40,889 nucleotides of DNA from Atopobiaceae bacterium (GCA_017510785.1 JAFWMH010000032.1:73763-114651); one strand, 5' to 3'; shown: positions 31,327 to 39,798, numbered from the stretch's first letter. Numbers and translations are program-made. Notes: generated by a model not told the origin, from the letters alone.

Positions 31327-32019
31327 TCACCCAATTTGGTAGCGTTTCTTGATGCGCCCAAACATGCGCGGCCAAGTGTGCGCGATGGGGACGAGAAACG
31401 CCACGGTTCCCATCGCGCTTGCCACGTTGTTGACAAGTCCGGCCGCATAGGTGGTAAGCACGCTAGCAGTGTTTGCGTTCGAAACGAACCCCACAATCGT
31501 CCAGGTGTCGAGGATAAAACCATACAGGAGTGCTATCGAAGCGCCGAATGCGGCAATCGACCAGCGCCGCGTCAGCCAACCATGACGTCCCATAACGCCA
31601 GCGAGATAACCCACGAGCCCCATCGAGAACATCTGCCAGGGCGTCCAAGGCCCTTGGCCAAAGAATACGTTCGAGACGAGCATGGCAAGCGCGCCAATCA
31701 TAAAGCCGTTATCTTTGCCAAAGCACAGGCCTCCCATGACGACAAGCGCAACAATGGGCTTGATGGCCGGTACGGGCGCAAAAACCAGGCGGCCTGCCAC
31801 GGCCAGCGCGGTGAGGACGACGACGGGCATAAGGTCGCGGGCGCGTCTGCGCGACTTCTCGAAGCCTACGAAGAACGGTACGAGGGCAGCGCATGCACAC
31901 GCGCTCGTAACCAATGCGGCGTTGGGTAGCTTGAGCCATGCCCAGAGCAACATGATGACGGGCAGCGCCACAAGTACTATGGGCTGGACGATTTGTATGA
32001 CGCGCACAAACCTACTCAT
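31327..32019 (-). CDS. ECF transporter S component
   Basis: A 230-residue membrane protein with about six helices that should bind the vitamin-like substrate. The stretch AGRLVFAPVPAIKPIVALVV followed by FGKDNGFMIGALAMLVSNVFFGQGPW and MFSMGLVGYLAGVMG matches S components of the group found with DUF4430 proteins. It overlaps the ATPase gene by 8 bases. This is the last gene of a four-gene minus-strand operon. The substrate is not certain: cobalamin or another corrinoid is the best guess because DUF4430 resembles the beta-domain of transcobalamin. Confidence 0.8.
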   Translation of the reverse strand: MSRFVRVIQIVQPIVLVALPVIMLLWAWLKLPNAALVTSACACAALVPFFVGFEKSRRRARDLMPVVVLTALAVAGRLVFAPVPAIKPIVALVVMGGLCFGKDNGFMIGALAMLVSNVFFGQGPWTPWQMFSMGLVGYLAGVMGRHGWLTRRWSIAAFGASIALLYGFILDTWTIVGFVSNANTASVLTTYAAGLVNNVASAMGTVAFLVPIAHTWPRMFGRIKKRYQIG

Positions 32020-33694
32020 TGCACGTACCTCCGCCCAAGTCCAGCGAGGCCGCCAGGTCGGCCGTCGTCACGCACCCATCCAGCATGCCGCGCGCTATGC
32101 GCGCCGTGGGCGTGGAGTAAAACAGATTGTCCAAAAAGAAGCCGTGTGCGTCCTGCGTGCAGGTGACCTCGTGCCCAAAGAGCATGGAGCATGTGTGCGC
32201 GACCTCCGCGACGAACTCCAGGTCGTGCGTCGTAAGAAGAACTGCCTTGCCCTCGCGTTGTGCCAAGTCGGAGAGGATGGCTCCTACCTGGGCTTTCGCT
32301 GGTGCATCGAGGCCCTTGGTAGGCTCGTCGAGCAATAGCACGTCGGGGCCGAGCAGCAAGATCTTTGCGAGGGCGGCCTTTTGCGTTTCCCCGCCTGAGA
32401 GGTCGTAGGGATGCCGAGCGCGCAGTTGTTCCAAACCAAAGCGTTCGAGCATGTCGTTGACGTCGCTCAGCGAGTAGCCGCCCAAATCGCTCCACTCGAG
32501 GAGGTCGTCGACGAGACGGTCGCGCACGAACAGCGCCTTGGGGTTTTGCGTCATGAGTGCCACGTGCAGGTTGCGCGCCTTAATGATGCGGCCGCGTTCG
32601 GGCCGGCGGATGCCGGCGAGCGCCAAGAGCAGCGTGGACTTTCCGCTGCCGTTGCCGCCCACGAGTGCGGCGACGCGGCCTGCATGCAGGTCGAAGTCTA
32701 CACCGCGCAGCACGAACGGCATATCCCTGGTGTAGCGAAACCAGACGTCCTTGGCACGCAGCACCACGTCATCCGGTGGGAGCGTGCGTTCTGGTGGGGG
32801 AGGCTCAACAACGCGCCTGCCTCGCTTATGCTTTGTGACAAATGCGCTGGCAAGATACGCGCGGCCCTCTCGGACGGTGATGGGGTATGGGGCATGTTTC
32901 TTGGGGCTCTTGTCGGCACGCTCGAGCAGCATGGCCATGCGCGTTGCTGCCGGCAGAGCAGCAAAGAGTCCTTCGTCGCCCTTCGCGAGCACGCGAACGA
33001 AGCCATCGGCATCGCCGTCGTATGCCAGCGTGCCGTCTTTATCTAAGAACAGCACACGGTCGGCAATCGGTAGCACGTCCTCGAGCCGATGCTCGGTAAT
33101 CACTACCGTTATGCCAAGCTCCGCGTTCACGCGCTCGAGTACGTCGAAGAAGCCCTTTGCGGCAATGGGGTCGAGCTGCGAGGTGGGTTCGTCTAGCACG
33201 AGGACGGCCGGCTGCATGACTACGATTGCCGCCAAGTTGAGCAACTGCTTTTGTCCGCCCGAAAGGTCGGTGGTCCTTCGGTCGAACCAGCTGCCAATGT
33301 TGAAGAAGTGGGCGGTTTCGGCCACTCGGCGGCGCATCGTTTGCGTGTCCATGCCGATGGATTCCAGCCCAAAGGCCAACTCGTGCCACACGGTATCGGT
33401 GACGATTTGGTTCTCGGGGTCTTGCATTACGAATCCTACGCGCGTGGCCGATTCGACGGGACTCAGGAGGTGCGGGTCGTCGCCGAGCACACGAACCGTT
33501 CCCTTCGATGTGCCTGCCACAGCGAGTTCGGGCTTGAGTGCGCGCAGTAGCGTCGATTTGCCCGATCCCGACGCGCCGCAAAGCACCGTAAACGAGCCGT
33601 TTTCCAACGCAAACGTTATGTCGTGAAGCACGTCTGCGCCCGTCGACCCATACGAGAACGCATAGCCTTGCATCTCTAGCGCATATTCGGACAT
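32012..33694 (-). CDS. ECF transporter ATPase, fused EcfA1-EcfA2
   Basis: 560 residues with two complete ABC cassettes that energise the ECF importer. The first has Walker A CGASGSGKST (about 38-47), signature DLSGGQKQ and Walker B AVLVLDEPTSQLDP. The second has GGNGSGKST (about 350-358), signature DLSGGETQ and VLLLDEPTKGLDAP. Most ECF systems use two separate ATPases, though fusions are known. The ATG at 33694 has GGGAGGG nine bases upstream; an ATG six codons earlier overlaps that site. A 70-base linker separates it from the T component gene. Confidence 0.9.
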   Translation of the reverse strand: MSEYALEMQGYAFSYGSTGADVLHDITFALENGSFTVLCGASGSGKSTLLRALKPELAVAGTSKGTVRVLGDDPHLLSPVESATRVGFVMQDPENQIVTDTVWHELAFGLESIGMDTQTMRRRVAETAHFFNIGSWFDRRTTDLSGGQKQLLNLAAIVVMQPAVLVLDEPTSQLDPIAAKGFFDVLERVNAELGITVVITEHRLEDVLPIADRVLFLDKDGTLAYDGDADGFVRVLAKGDEGLFAALPAATRMAMLLERADKSPKKHAPYPITVREGRAYLASAFVTKHKRGRRVVEPPPPERTLPPDDVVLRAKDVWFRYTRDMPFVLRGVDFDLHAGRVAALVGGNGSGKSTLLLALAGIRRPERGRIIKARNLHVALMTQNPKALFVRDRLVDDLLEWSDLGGYSLSDVNDMLERFGLEQLRARHPYDLSGGETQKAALAKILLLGPDVLLLDEPTKGLDAPAKAQVGAILSDLAQREGKAVLLTTHDLEFVAEVAHTCSMLFGHEVTCTQDAHGFFLDNLFYSTPTARIARGMLDGCVTTADLAASLDLGGGTCNE

Positions 33695-33778
33695 GTTGCG
33701 TGACCCTCCCATCTCATTCGTGCCAGTCGGTGCCGACTCTGCTGACTACGAATGCATGCAATCGCACACGTTCCCGTC

Positions 33779-34693
33779 TCACTCGTGCTCGCAGGCATCG
33801 AGTTGCGTGCGGCGCCTTTTGCCGAACGAGCTCTCGCGCCATGGCCTTCTTAGCCGCTCGATCTCCACCCAAAATGGCATGCCCAGCATGAGGGCATACG
33901 TTGCGTAGCCCCACGACGGCTCAACAGGCGACACGAGCGGGTAGAACGTAAACGCTTCCGCGTCCGTGGCAAGCAGCGTTGCGTTGGCAACGACAAGTGC
34001 CCCGAGCGCACCGAGCGCTACACGCTCGCACGCATGCCACTTAAACCGCGCATAGGACGTGCGCGTGGCCGAACCGTACCCGCGCGCACTCATGGAATCG
34101 GCCGTTTGGATTGAGTCCTCCATTCCAATGCCCGCAAGTACCGTTGCCATGCGCACGCCACGATGCAGCTTGCCCCTTTTCGATTGGTCGTATCCTCCGA
34201 TGAGGGCCTCCTGCGAGTTGTAGATGTTGCGGCCACGACTTACCATCCGTGGAGTCCAGCGCGAGATCATGGTTACCATGAGCGAGACCGTTGGCAGTCG
34301 GCGTGCAAATAGATAGGTGAATTTGTCTTCAGACATAACCTCGTTGTAGCAGGCGAACCAGAGCAGGACCGCAGTTAGCATCCCGCCCACTGCCATGCCA
34401 TAGCACAGGCCTTCGACGCACACGCTAAAAGGGCCCCACTGCCAGAGGATCGTGGCGCCGGCGGCGTTGAACAGCGAGTTGAGGAGGCCGACAAACACTA
34501 CCAGGGGGACGCATGTGCCCATTGTGCGCAAGAACGTGCGCCCTCCCCGAAGGTAGACGAGGAATGCGCCCGACATGGCGCAGGAGAGTACGACGTAGGC
34601 CGGATGCTGCGTGCTAAACGCGAAGCCAATCGCGGCAAGGAAGAACAACATGCATACTGCGGGGTGATACGTCGCGAACAGGCCCTTCGCCAT
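33779..34693 (-). CDS. ECF transporter T component (EcfT)
   Basis: A 304-residue membrane protein with four to six helices that couples the ATPases to the S component. The coupling-helix motif SMSARGYGS (about 205-213, the Ala-Arg-Gly signature) and the preceding IGMEDSIQTAD are typical. A preceding SRWTPRMVSRGRNIYNSQEA segment is also family-like. It starts 15 bases after the stop of the DUF4430 lipoprotein. The last 40 residues are charged. Confidence 0.87.
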   Translation of the reverse strand: MAKGLFATYHPAVCMLFFLAAIGFAFSTQHPAYVVLSCAMSGAFLVYLRGGRTFLRTMGTCVPLVVFVGLLNSLFNAAGATILWQWGPFSVCVEGLCYGMAVGGMLTAVLLWFACYNEVMSEDKFTYLFARRLPTVSLMVTMISRWTPRMVSRGRNIYNSQEALIGGYDQSKRGKLHRGVRMATVLAGIGMEDSIQTADSMSARGYGSATRTSYARFKWHACERVALGALGALVVANATLLATDAEAFTFYPLVSPVEPSWGYATYALMLGMPFWVEIERLRRPWRESSFGKRRRTQLDACEHE

Positions 34694-34708
34694 GGCTGGC
34701 TCGGGTTT

Positions 34709-35182
34709 CTACTGCGTTTTGGTGTAGTCGGCGGTGAAGGTCCACACAATTACGTCGCCGTCGGCAATCTGCGTCTTGCTGGCATCCGTGTTCGGCGCCT
34801 CGCCGTTAACGGTGAACAGCCATCCAGCGTTGGGGGAGGTTTTGGAAGCGACCACGTCGTCGATGCCGTCCACGTACACGCCTCCGGACGAGTTGTCGAC
34901 CTTTAGCTTGAGACCCGTGTCGATGAGCGCCATGTATACCGTCGTACCCGGCTTCGTCGAGACGACGCCGTCGTAGAGCATGCCTTTCTCGGCTGCCGTG
35001 GCGTCGACCTTGAGCGTGTAGGTGACCTGCTGCGCGTCCGACGTGGTAGCGCTTTCCGTGCTGTCAGAGTCCGCGGCCGTTTGTGCGGCCTGATTGCCGC
35101 AGCCGGTGAGCGCGAGCATGAGCACAAGCACAAGCGAGAAGAATGCGGCGACGATGGCGTATGACTTGGATGTGCGGCTCAT
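34709..35182 (-). CDS. DUF4430 lipoprotein of the ECF operon
   Basis: 157 residues: a hydrophobic signal and lipobox LALTGC (cysteine near 27), a Ser/Thr/Ala-rich linker, then a DUF4430 domain with TYTLKVDATAAEKG, GTTVYMALIDTGL, GGVYVDGIDDV, NAGWLFTVNGEAP and the closing GDVIVWTFTADY. DUF4430 resembles the C-terminal domain of transcobalamin/intrinsic factor, so it may present a corrinoid to the importer. The ATG at 35182 has GGAG upstream and a good promoter. The frame is open for 168 more codons upstream through unrelated fragments, which must not be added. Confidence 0.85.
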   Translation of the reverse strand: MSRTSKSYAIVAAFFSLVLVLMLALTGCGNQAAQTAADSDSTESATTSDAQQVTYTLKVDATAAEKGMLYDGVVSTKPGTTVYMALIDTGLKLKVDNSSGGVYVDGIDDVVASKTSPNAGWLFTVNGEAPNTDASKTQIADGDVIVWTFTADYTKTQ

Positions 35183-35225
35183 GATGGCTCCACTTCGTGC
35201 GTGTGGTTCTTTGTGACAAACCATT

Positions 35226-35254
35226 AGTATAGCCGCCCCCATGGTTATCCTCAA
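35226..35254 (-). promoter_or_regulatory. promoter of the ECF operon
   Basis: On the minus strand: TTGAGG (35249-35254), a 17-base spacer and TATACT (35226-35231). The transcript would start about 35 bases before the ATG at 35182, leaving no room for a riboswitch. Confidence 0.65.
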
Positions 35255-35290
35255 TCCGCTGTTCTGGATTATTCTCGCGGTGTGTACGGG

Positions 35291-35443
35291 AATCAGTGGG
35301 CACAACAGCTGAGGCCTCACGCGTTGAAGATATGCGTGGCCAGGAAAAATGGTGGCGCCAAGCAGGAGTACGTGTACGTGAGCGATGGAGAGGGGCACGT
35401 TTTTGAGCCGCGCTTTACTTACTACGGATATCGGTATGTTTCC
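35291..35443 (+). pseudogene. alpha-L-rhamnosidase fragment
   Basis: One open frame contains VYVSDGEGHVFEPRFTYYGY followed by RYVSL, matching the FEPRFTYHGFRYVEV motif of bacterial alpha-L-rhamnosidases (GH78). About 50 codons remain of a gene of roughly 900. No start or catalytic region is present. At about 35440 it meets a fragment on the other strand. Confidence 0.55.
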
Positions 35444-35605
35444 CTCGATTGCAGTGAAGTGCACGGTCGGCTTGTTCCGGATGAATCGGCTGATGAGGGT
35501 CGTCTTCCCCGTTCGACGGCGTCCATAGACGGCAGGTATCTGGAATTCCGGCTTGCGGTGCAGGCGCTCGAGCGTTGCGAGCTCCCTCACTTCCCCTATG
35601 AACAT
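35432..35605 (-). pseudogene. 5' fragment of an AAA ATP-binding protein
   Basis: MFIGEVRELATLERLHRKPE, then VYGRRRTGKTTLISRFIRNK (Walker A) and VHFTAIEGN match the N-terminus of the DUF234-type ATPase family. GGGAGG stands just before the ATG at 35605, so the natural start is preserved. After about 58 codons the match ends at the rhamnosidase fragment. Bases 35606-35740 hold AT-rich sequence, probably its old promoter. Confidence 0.7.
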
Positions 35606-35740
35606 GAGCCTCCCTCTTTCGGTGAAGCCCATGATGTCATGATTAGGAGAGTTGTCTTTCGGCGAATTGTTTTTCCGAAACTGCACTTCCCTAAATATGA
35701 TGGTTTGCTAAAAGTAGCGTAACTAACTATTTTTTTGTGG

Positions 35741-36005
35741 CCTGCGCCGGTGCCGGTGCCATCGTTAGCGTTGCCCCGAGCCACGAGGACGCCAACCATG
35801 CGCTGGAGGTGACGGTCGTCGAGGGACTGGACCTCGTCGCGGCACCGGGCGAGATGGGTAGGCGCGCGAGTGGAACAACCGCTGGTGCGAGTGCAGACCC
35901 ACGTACCGCTTCACCGCGGCGCAGGACGGCTGGACCGACACCATCTGCAAGGTTGCCAAGATCCCGGTCGAGGTCGGAGATGAACCGCGTACCACAGCGA
36001 CATGC
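35741..36005 (+). pseudogene. unidentified gene fragment
   Basis: Protein-like reading on the plus strand switches frame near 35860: first ALEVTVVEGLDLVAAPGEMG, then WNNRWCECRPTYRFTAAQDG and GWTDTICKVAKIPVEVGDEP. The codon pattern looks real, with a frameshift and no start. I do not recognise the family. Confidence 0.35.
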
Positions 36006-36014
36006 GCCCGCAAG

Positions 36015-36473
36015 GTCACGCTGGGATAGGCGTCTTGGCCAGCAAATCCCGCATAGATGTCTCCGATGCTGGCACGGAAGGAGTCGTCCTTCTCTACGCC
36101 AAGGAGATCAGACTCGCTGCCAAAGCGCATGTTGGATATGACCTCTCGGCACTCGTCATACGTAATCACATAGGCATCACGCTTTCCTTCTGGGCGGGAG
36201 ACGGACTGATGGTCGTAGTCATCCAGGAGGTTGAGCGCCGGCGCATAGCTCCGCACGATGTCGAGCACTGATGGGTGTTGACGTCAGCCTCGGGAAGCCG
36301 CTCCAAGATGCTCACCGCCTGTCCGAGCTCACGCAGGCGACGCTCGTTCTCGGCATGGCCCTCGACGATATAGCGGCACAGCACACTGGTGGCCCACCGG
36401 CGGAACTCAACACCTCGCTTGGACTTGACACGATAGCCGACGGAGATGATTGCGTCGAGAGCGCGGCTCTGAT
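36015..36473 (-). pseudogene. RhuM-family (virulence RhuM / Fic-linked) gene remnant
   Basis: On the minus strand: ALDAIISVGYRVKSKRGVEF and RRWATSVLCRYIVEGHAENE give the middle of a RhuM protein. A one-base frameshift near 36265 then switches to LDIVRSYAPALNLLDDYDHQ, followed by YVITYDECREVISNM, SFRASIGDIYAGFAGQDAYPS, the part that leads into a Fic-like C-terminus. The DNA-binding N-terminus and the C-terminus are missing at both borders. The gene is clearly dead. Confidence 0.7.
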
Positions 36474-36480
36474 TGACGAG

Positions 36481-36915
36481 CCCGCCGCCACCGCCATGGT
36501 GGACTACGCCATGGAGCAGGGCATCAACTACTACGACACCGCGTGGGGCTACCACGGTGGCCATTCTGAGGAGGTGTTGGGTCGCGCGCTCGCCAAGTTC
36601 CTGCGCGAGAGCTTCTACTTGGCCACCAAGTTCCCGGGCTATGCCAACGGCAACTTCGGCAAGGTCGAGGCAATTTTTGAGAAGCAGCTCGAGAAGTGCG
36701 GCGTTGACTACTTCGACTTCTAACTCTGCCACAACGTGATCGAGTCCAACATCGACGACTACCTTGCCGATGACCGCTTTGGCACCCTGACGTACCTGCT
36801 CGGGCAGAGGAAGGCAGGCCGCATCCGTCACCTGAGCTTCTCGTGCCACGGCACGCTGCCCGTGCTCGAGGGCTTTCTCGAGAAATACGGGAAGGACATG
36901 GAGTTTACCGGCCTA
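36481..36915 (+). pseudogene. aldo/keto reductase fragment with internal stop
   Basis: AMVDYAMEQGINYYDTAWGY (catalytic Asp and Tyr region), EEVLGRALAKFLRESFYLATK and VDYFDF are followed by TAA (36721-36723) where Tyr is expected. The same frame then continues LCHNVIESNIDDYL and RKAGRIRHLSFSCHG, the NADP-linked reductase family with 4Fe-4S relatives. The start and roughly the last half are missing. It abuts the RhuM remnant at about 36477. Confidence 0.75.
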
Positions 36916-36926
36916 AGGCACAGACG

Positions 36927-36942
36927 GGGGCACTTTCGCCCC
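36927..36942 (-). terminator. small stem-loop at the end of rpiB
   Basis: GGGGC-ACTTTC-GCCCC overlaps the rpiB stop codon on the minus strand. It is short and without a T-run, so only weakly terminator-like. Confidence 0.3.
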
Positions 36943-37415
36943 TACGCCTTTGCTGCGGCGAGGTGCTGGGTGCGGCCAATCTCCTCGATCATGTCGATGC
37001 GCACCTGGTGGCGGCTGCCCTCGTACTCGGCGCCAAGCCATGCGTCCACGATGTCCTTGGCGGTCTCGATGCCCACCACGCGTGCGCCAAAGGCCACGAT
37101 GTTGGTGTTGTTGTGCTGGCGGCTGAGCCGCGCGGAGTAGGGCTCGGAGCACACGACGGCGCGGATACCGTGGACCTTGTTGGCCGAGAGCGAGATGCCC
37201 ACGCCGGTGCCGCAAATGAGGATGCCACCGTCCACTTCGCCATCTGCCACCATGCGGGCCACCTTGTAGCCGCTTACGGGGTAGTTAAAGCGCTCGGGGC
37301 TGTCGGTTCCCACGTTTATGACCTCGATGCCCATTTCCCGCACGTAGGCCATGATCTCGTTCTTCATGTCGACGGCGGTGTGGTCGTTGCCAATAGCGAG
37401 TTTCTTGAATGCCAT
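36942..37415 (-). CDS. rpiB: RpiB/LacAB-family sugar-phosphate isomerase
   Basis: 157 residues; interconverts ribose-5-P and ribulose-5-P, or allose-6-P and allulose-6-P, in the cytoplasm. AIGNDHTAVDMKNEI holds the conserved Asp-His. The catalytic Cys is in DGGILICGTGVGISLSANKV (about 62-81), the anion-hole Gly run next to it is intact, and RAVVCSEPYSARLSRQHNN follows the family. ATG 37415 is preceded by GAAAGG. It lies 51 bases after the epimerase gene, which suggests one operon. With an AlsE-like partner the six-carbon reaction is the more likely job, though RpiB enzymes can do both. Confidence 0.88.
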   Translation of the reverse strand: MAFKKLAIGNDHTAVDMKNEIMAYVREMGIEVINVGTDSPERFNYPVSGYKVARMVADGEVDGGILICGTGVGISLSANKVHGIRAVVCSEPYSARLSRQHNNTNIVAFGARVVGIETAKDIVDAWLGAEYEGSRHQVRIDMIEEIGRTQHLAAAKA

Positions 37416-37466
37416 AAGAGTTACCTTTCTTTCTCCTTGTTGACTCACAAACGATGTTTCCTGCGC

Positions 37467-38129
37467 CTATGCGGCGCGAAGCTCCTCCATGCTCTGCGTG
37501 TAGGGGCCGTGGCCAAAGAGGCCGGCGGTGCCCAGCACGAAGCCCTTGACGCCCATGGCCGAAGCCTGAGCAACGCGCTTTGGACTGCAGTTACCGTCCA
37601 CGACCACCTCGTAGTCGTTGGCACCCTCATGGCTCGCCGCGACCAGCTGCTCGATCTTGGGGTTCACGAAGTCGAGCCACGCCTGGCCCGCAAAGCCAGG
37701 GTTTACCGTCATTACGAGCACGTAGTCGCACAACGAAAGCACCGGCTCGACGGCCGAGAAGCTCGTGCCGGGATTGACGGCGATGCCGGCCTTGATGCCC
37801 AGCTCGCGAATGGTGGCTAGGGTACGTGCCACGTGCGGATCGGCCTCAGGGTGCACGTAGATCACGCGGACGCCCATGGTGGCGAACTTTTGTATGTAGC
37901 GCCCGGGCTGCTCCACCATCATGTGGACGTCGCAGGGGACGGTTGCGTTCTTGCAGAACCACTCGATGTCCTGCAAGCCCATGCCGTAGTTGGGGACAAA
38001 GTTTCCATCCATAAGGTCGAGATGCAGTCCGTCCGCGCCGGCGGCTTCGAGCGCGTCCAGCTCGTCGCGCAGGCGACCGAAGTTGGCGCACATCATGGAG
38101 GGGAGGAGGAGCTTGTCGTTGTGGGACAT
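37467..38129 (-). CDS. ribulose/allulose-phosphate 3-epimerase (AlsE-like)
   Basis: A 220-residue TIM-barrel epimerase. LLPSMMCANFGRLRDEL, DGLHLDLMDGNFVPNYGMG (metal His and Asp), VPCDVHMMVEQP, YVLVMTVNPGFAGQ and VVVDGNCSPKRV are all present. FAGQ and DGNCS, in place of the FGGQ and DGG typical of ribulose-phosphate epimerase, point to the allulose-6-phosphate (AlsE) side of the family. ATG 38129 follows GAAAGG; the frame opens 20 codons earlier over an operator and is rejected. It is divergent from a LacI regulator and so probably sugar-induced. Confidence 0.85.
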   Translation of the reverse strand: MSHNDKLLLPSMMCANFGRLRDELDALEAAGADGLHLDLMDGNFVPNYGMGLQDIEWFCKNATVPCDVHMMVEQPGRYIQKFATMGVRVIYVHPEADPHVARTLATIRELGIKAGIAVNPGTSFSAVEPVLSLCDYVLVMTVNPGFAGQAWLDFVNPKIEQLVAASHEGANDYEVVVDGNCSPKRVAQASAMGVKGFVLGTAGLFGHGPYTQSMEELRAA

Positions 38130-38146
38130 GGTCGAGCCTTTCTTAC

Positions 38147-38236
38147 GTAACCGATTAACTAATGTGAGAATAGCAGGAGATAATGACAACTTAATCGGTT
38201 AACTATGACTTCACACGCTTTGCATAATCGGTTAAC
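38147..38236. promoter_or_regulatory. three LacI-type operators between epimerase and regulator genes
   Basis: The same word occurs three times: GTAACCGATTAAC (38147-38159, inverted), TTAATCGGTTAAC (38191-38203) and ATAATCGGTTAAC (38224-38236). The core TAATCGGTTA is a quasi-palindrome typical of LacI/GalR operators. The spacings (44 and 33 bases) allow looping. They would serve both the leftward rpiB/epimerase operon and the rightward regulator gene. Confidence 0.75.
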
Positions 38237-38289
38237 CTCCCTCGTATCTCGCATGGTGTAGAATGGACGCACGCAACGAAGGGAACCTC

Positions 38290-39312
38290 ATGGCAAAGCG
38301 CACGGTATCCATTTACGACATCGCCAAGCTCGCGGGCGTGAGCACGGCAACCGTCTCCAACGTCCTCAACGAGAAGGGCAGCTACTCGCAAAAGACCCGC
38401 GACCTCGTGCTGCGCATCGCACGCGAGCAGGGCTACGTGGCCAACTTTGCCGCCAAGAGCCTGCGCGAGTCGTCGACCAAGACCGTCGCCCTGCTCACCC
38501 CCGACGTGAGCAACGACTTCTTCTCCACCCTGGTGCTCAAGGTGGAGGGACTCCTGCGCGCCGCGGGGTACTCGTCCTACATATGCAACACGGGCAACGA
38601 CGACGAGCGCGAGGACGAGTACGTGCGCGGTCTCGTGTCCAAGCAGGTGGACGGCATCGTGTACATCGGGGGCACCACGCGCTCTCCCATCCGAGCGGCG
38701 GCGGACCTGCCGGTGGTCCACATCGATCACACGGGCGCAACGGGCATGAAGCGCGAGGTCTACGTGGGAAACGACATGCCCCAGCTCAGCTACGACATGA
38801 CCGCCACGCTCTTCGCCCACGGCTGTAAGAGGGTGGCCCTGGCGAGCGTCTCGGCCTCGCTCTACCGCACCGAGGAGCACGACCAGGCGTCAGGATATTA
38901 TCGCTACCTGTCGGAGCACGGCGTTCGCATGGACAAGAACCTCGTGCTGGAGGGGCCGCACCGGCAGACGAGCCTCGTGGAGGCGGCGCAGCTGGTGGGC
39001 GAATGTCTGGACGCGGGCTACGGGTTCGACGGCGTGGTCGCGCTGGGCGACCGCGTGGCGCTCGGCGTGGTCAACGCGCTCAAGGAGCGAGGCGTCGCCG
39101 TGGGCACGGACGTGCGCGTAATCGGTATGGACGACTCCATCTACTCGCGCATCTCGAGCCCCGCCATATCCACGGTCCGCCGCAACACGGGCCAGCTTGC
39201 CGAGAAGGGCGTGGGGGCCCTGCTCGCCCTGCTCGCCGGAAAGGAGCCCGCGCAAACGCATGTCGTCGTGCCGCACGAGGTTATCGAGCGCGCCACCACG
39301 CTGGGGGAGTGA
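38290..39312 (+). CDS. LacI-family transcriptional regulator
   Basis: A 340-residue repressor. The N-terminal helix-turn-helix is classic: VSIYDIAKLAGVSTATVSNV, with the hinge helix near NFAAKSLRE. The periplasmic-binding-like sensor follows: TVALLTPDVSNDFF, VDGIVYIGG, LPVVHIDHTG, GFDGVVALGDRVALGVVNAL and VRVIGMDDSIYSRISSPAIS. ATG 38290 has GAAGGGAA upstream; an ATG nine codons earlier has no site. It faces the rpiB/epimerase pair across three identical operators, so it most likely controls that operon and itself in response to a sugar phosphate or a sugar such as allose or ribose. Confidence 0.9.
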   Translation: MAKRTVSIYDIAKLAGVSTATVSNVLNEKGSYSQKTRDLVLRIAREQGYVANFAAKSLRESSTKTVALLTPDVSNDFFSTLVLKVEGLLRAAGYSSYICNTGNDDEREDEYVRGLVSKQVDGIVYIGGTTRSPIRAAADLPVVHIDHTGATGMKREVYVGNDMPQLSYDMTATLFAHGCKRVALASVSASLYRTEEHDQASGYYRYLSEHGVRMDKNLVLEGPHRQTSLVEAAQLVGECLDAGYGFDGVVALGDRVALGVVNALKERGVAVGTDVRVIGMDDSIYSRISSPAISTVRRNTGQLAEKGVGALLALLAGKEPAQTHVVVPHEVIERATTLGE

Positions 39313-39362
39313 GAGGCCAGGATCCTCGGCTTTCTATATGAGAGAACATCTTTCGTGATTCG

Positions 39363-39418
39363 CCCGAATGCTCGACTTGTTCGATAGCAACAGACGTCGA
39401 ACGAGTCGAGCGTTCGGG
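39363..39418 (+). terminator. long imperfect hairpin after the LacI gene
   Basis: Arms of 22 bases (39363-39384 and 39397-39418) pair at 20 positions around a 12-base loop and are followed by TTT. This is a plausible terminator for the regulator gene, unusually long for one. The remaining gap up to 39769 has no gene I can support. Confidence 0.5.
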
Positions 39419-39769
39419 TTTCCTCCAACCCTAAAGATCGTGTTGCGTGGGAGCATCTTCCTGGGCGATACATGATCATGGGGGCTTGAGCAACTTTGAC
39501 CTTCCGACTTCATGGGTGACGCGCCGCTTTCCGATTTCGAAGAGGTGGGACCCTCGCCAATGGCAGGCCTCAAAAACACATTCGTCGAGGTCGGTGGGCC
39601 AGCGCGTTTGGCGTTCCGGTTATCATGCCTGATTTTGGCAATCTGCAGGCCTTCCTCTCCATCATCTTTGTGGCCTAAAGCCATGCTTCATATGGTACAT
39701 GTGTACTTGTATGACTATCTAAAGCAGGAAAAATCGGTGACAAAATCCAAAAAAATACGAACAACTGTA

Positions 39770-39798
39770 TTGCAACGGTAAATGTGTTCTGATAAGAT
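39770..39798 (+). promoter_or_regulatory. promoter of the Rpn gene
   Basis: TTGCAA (39770-39775), 17 bases, TAAGAT (39793-39798), in an AT-rich stretch. The transcript would begin near 39805, which favours the ATG at 39828 over the one at 39810. Confidence 0.6.

Noticed and set aside
35183..35300. A cobalamin riboswitch before the ECF operon
   Set aside because: The promoter lies at 35226-35254, leaving only about 35 leader bases; no B12-box was found.
34709..35686. One 325-residue protein joining an AAA ATPase start to the DUF4430 lipoprotein
   Set aside because: The lipoprotein has its own promoter, ribosome site and signal peptide at 35182. The upstream part is a broken gene fragment open in frame by chance.
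36166..36849. A 227-residue minus-strand protein spanning the reductase fragment
   Set aside because: Only its last part is RhuM-like; the first half is antisense to the aldo/keto reductase remnant.
39313..39769. Small frames between the LacI regulator and the Rpn gene, including one on the minus strand beginning MALGHKDDGEEGLQ
   Set aside because: No ribosome site, no recognisable domain, and it runs across the long hairpin at 39363-39418.
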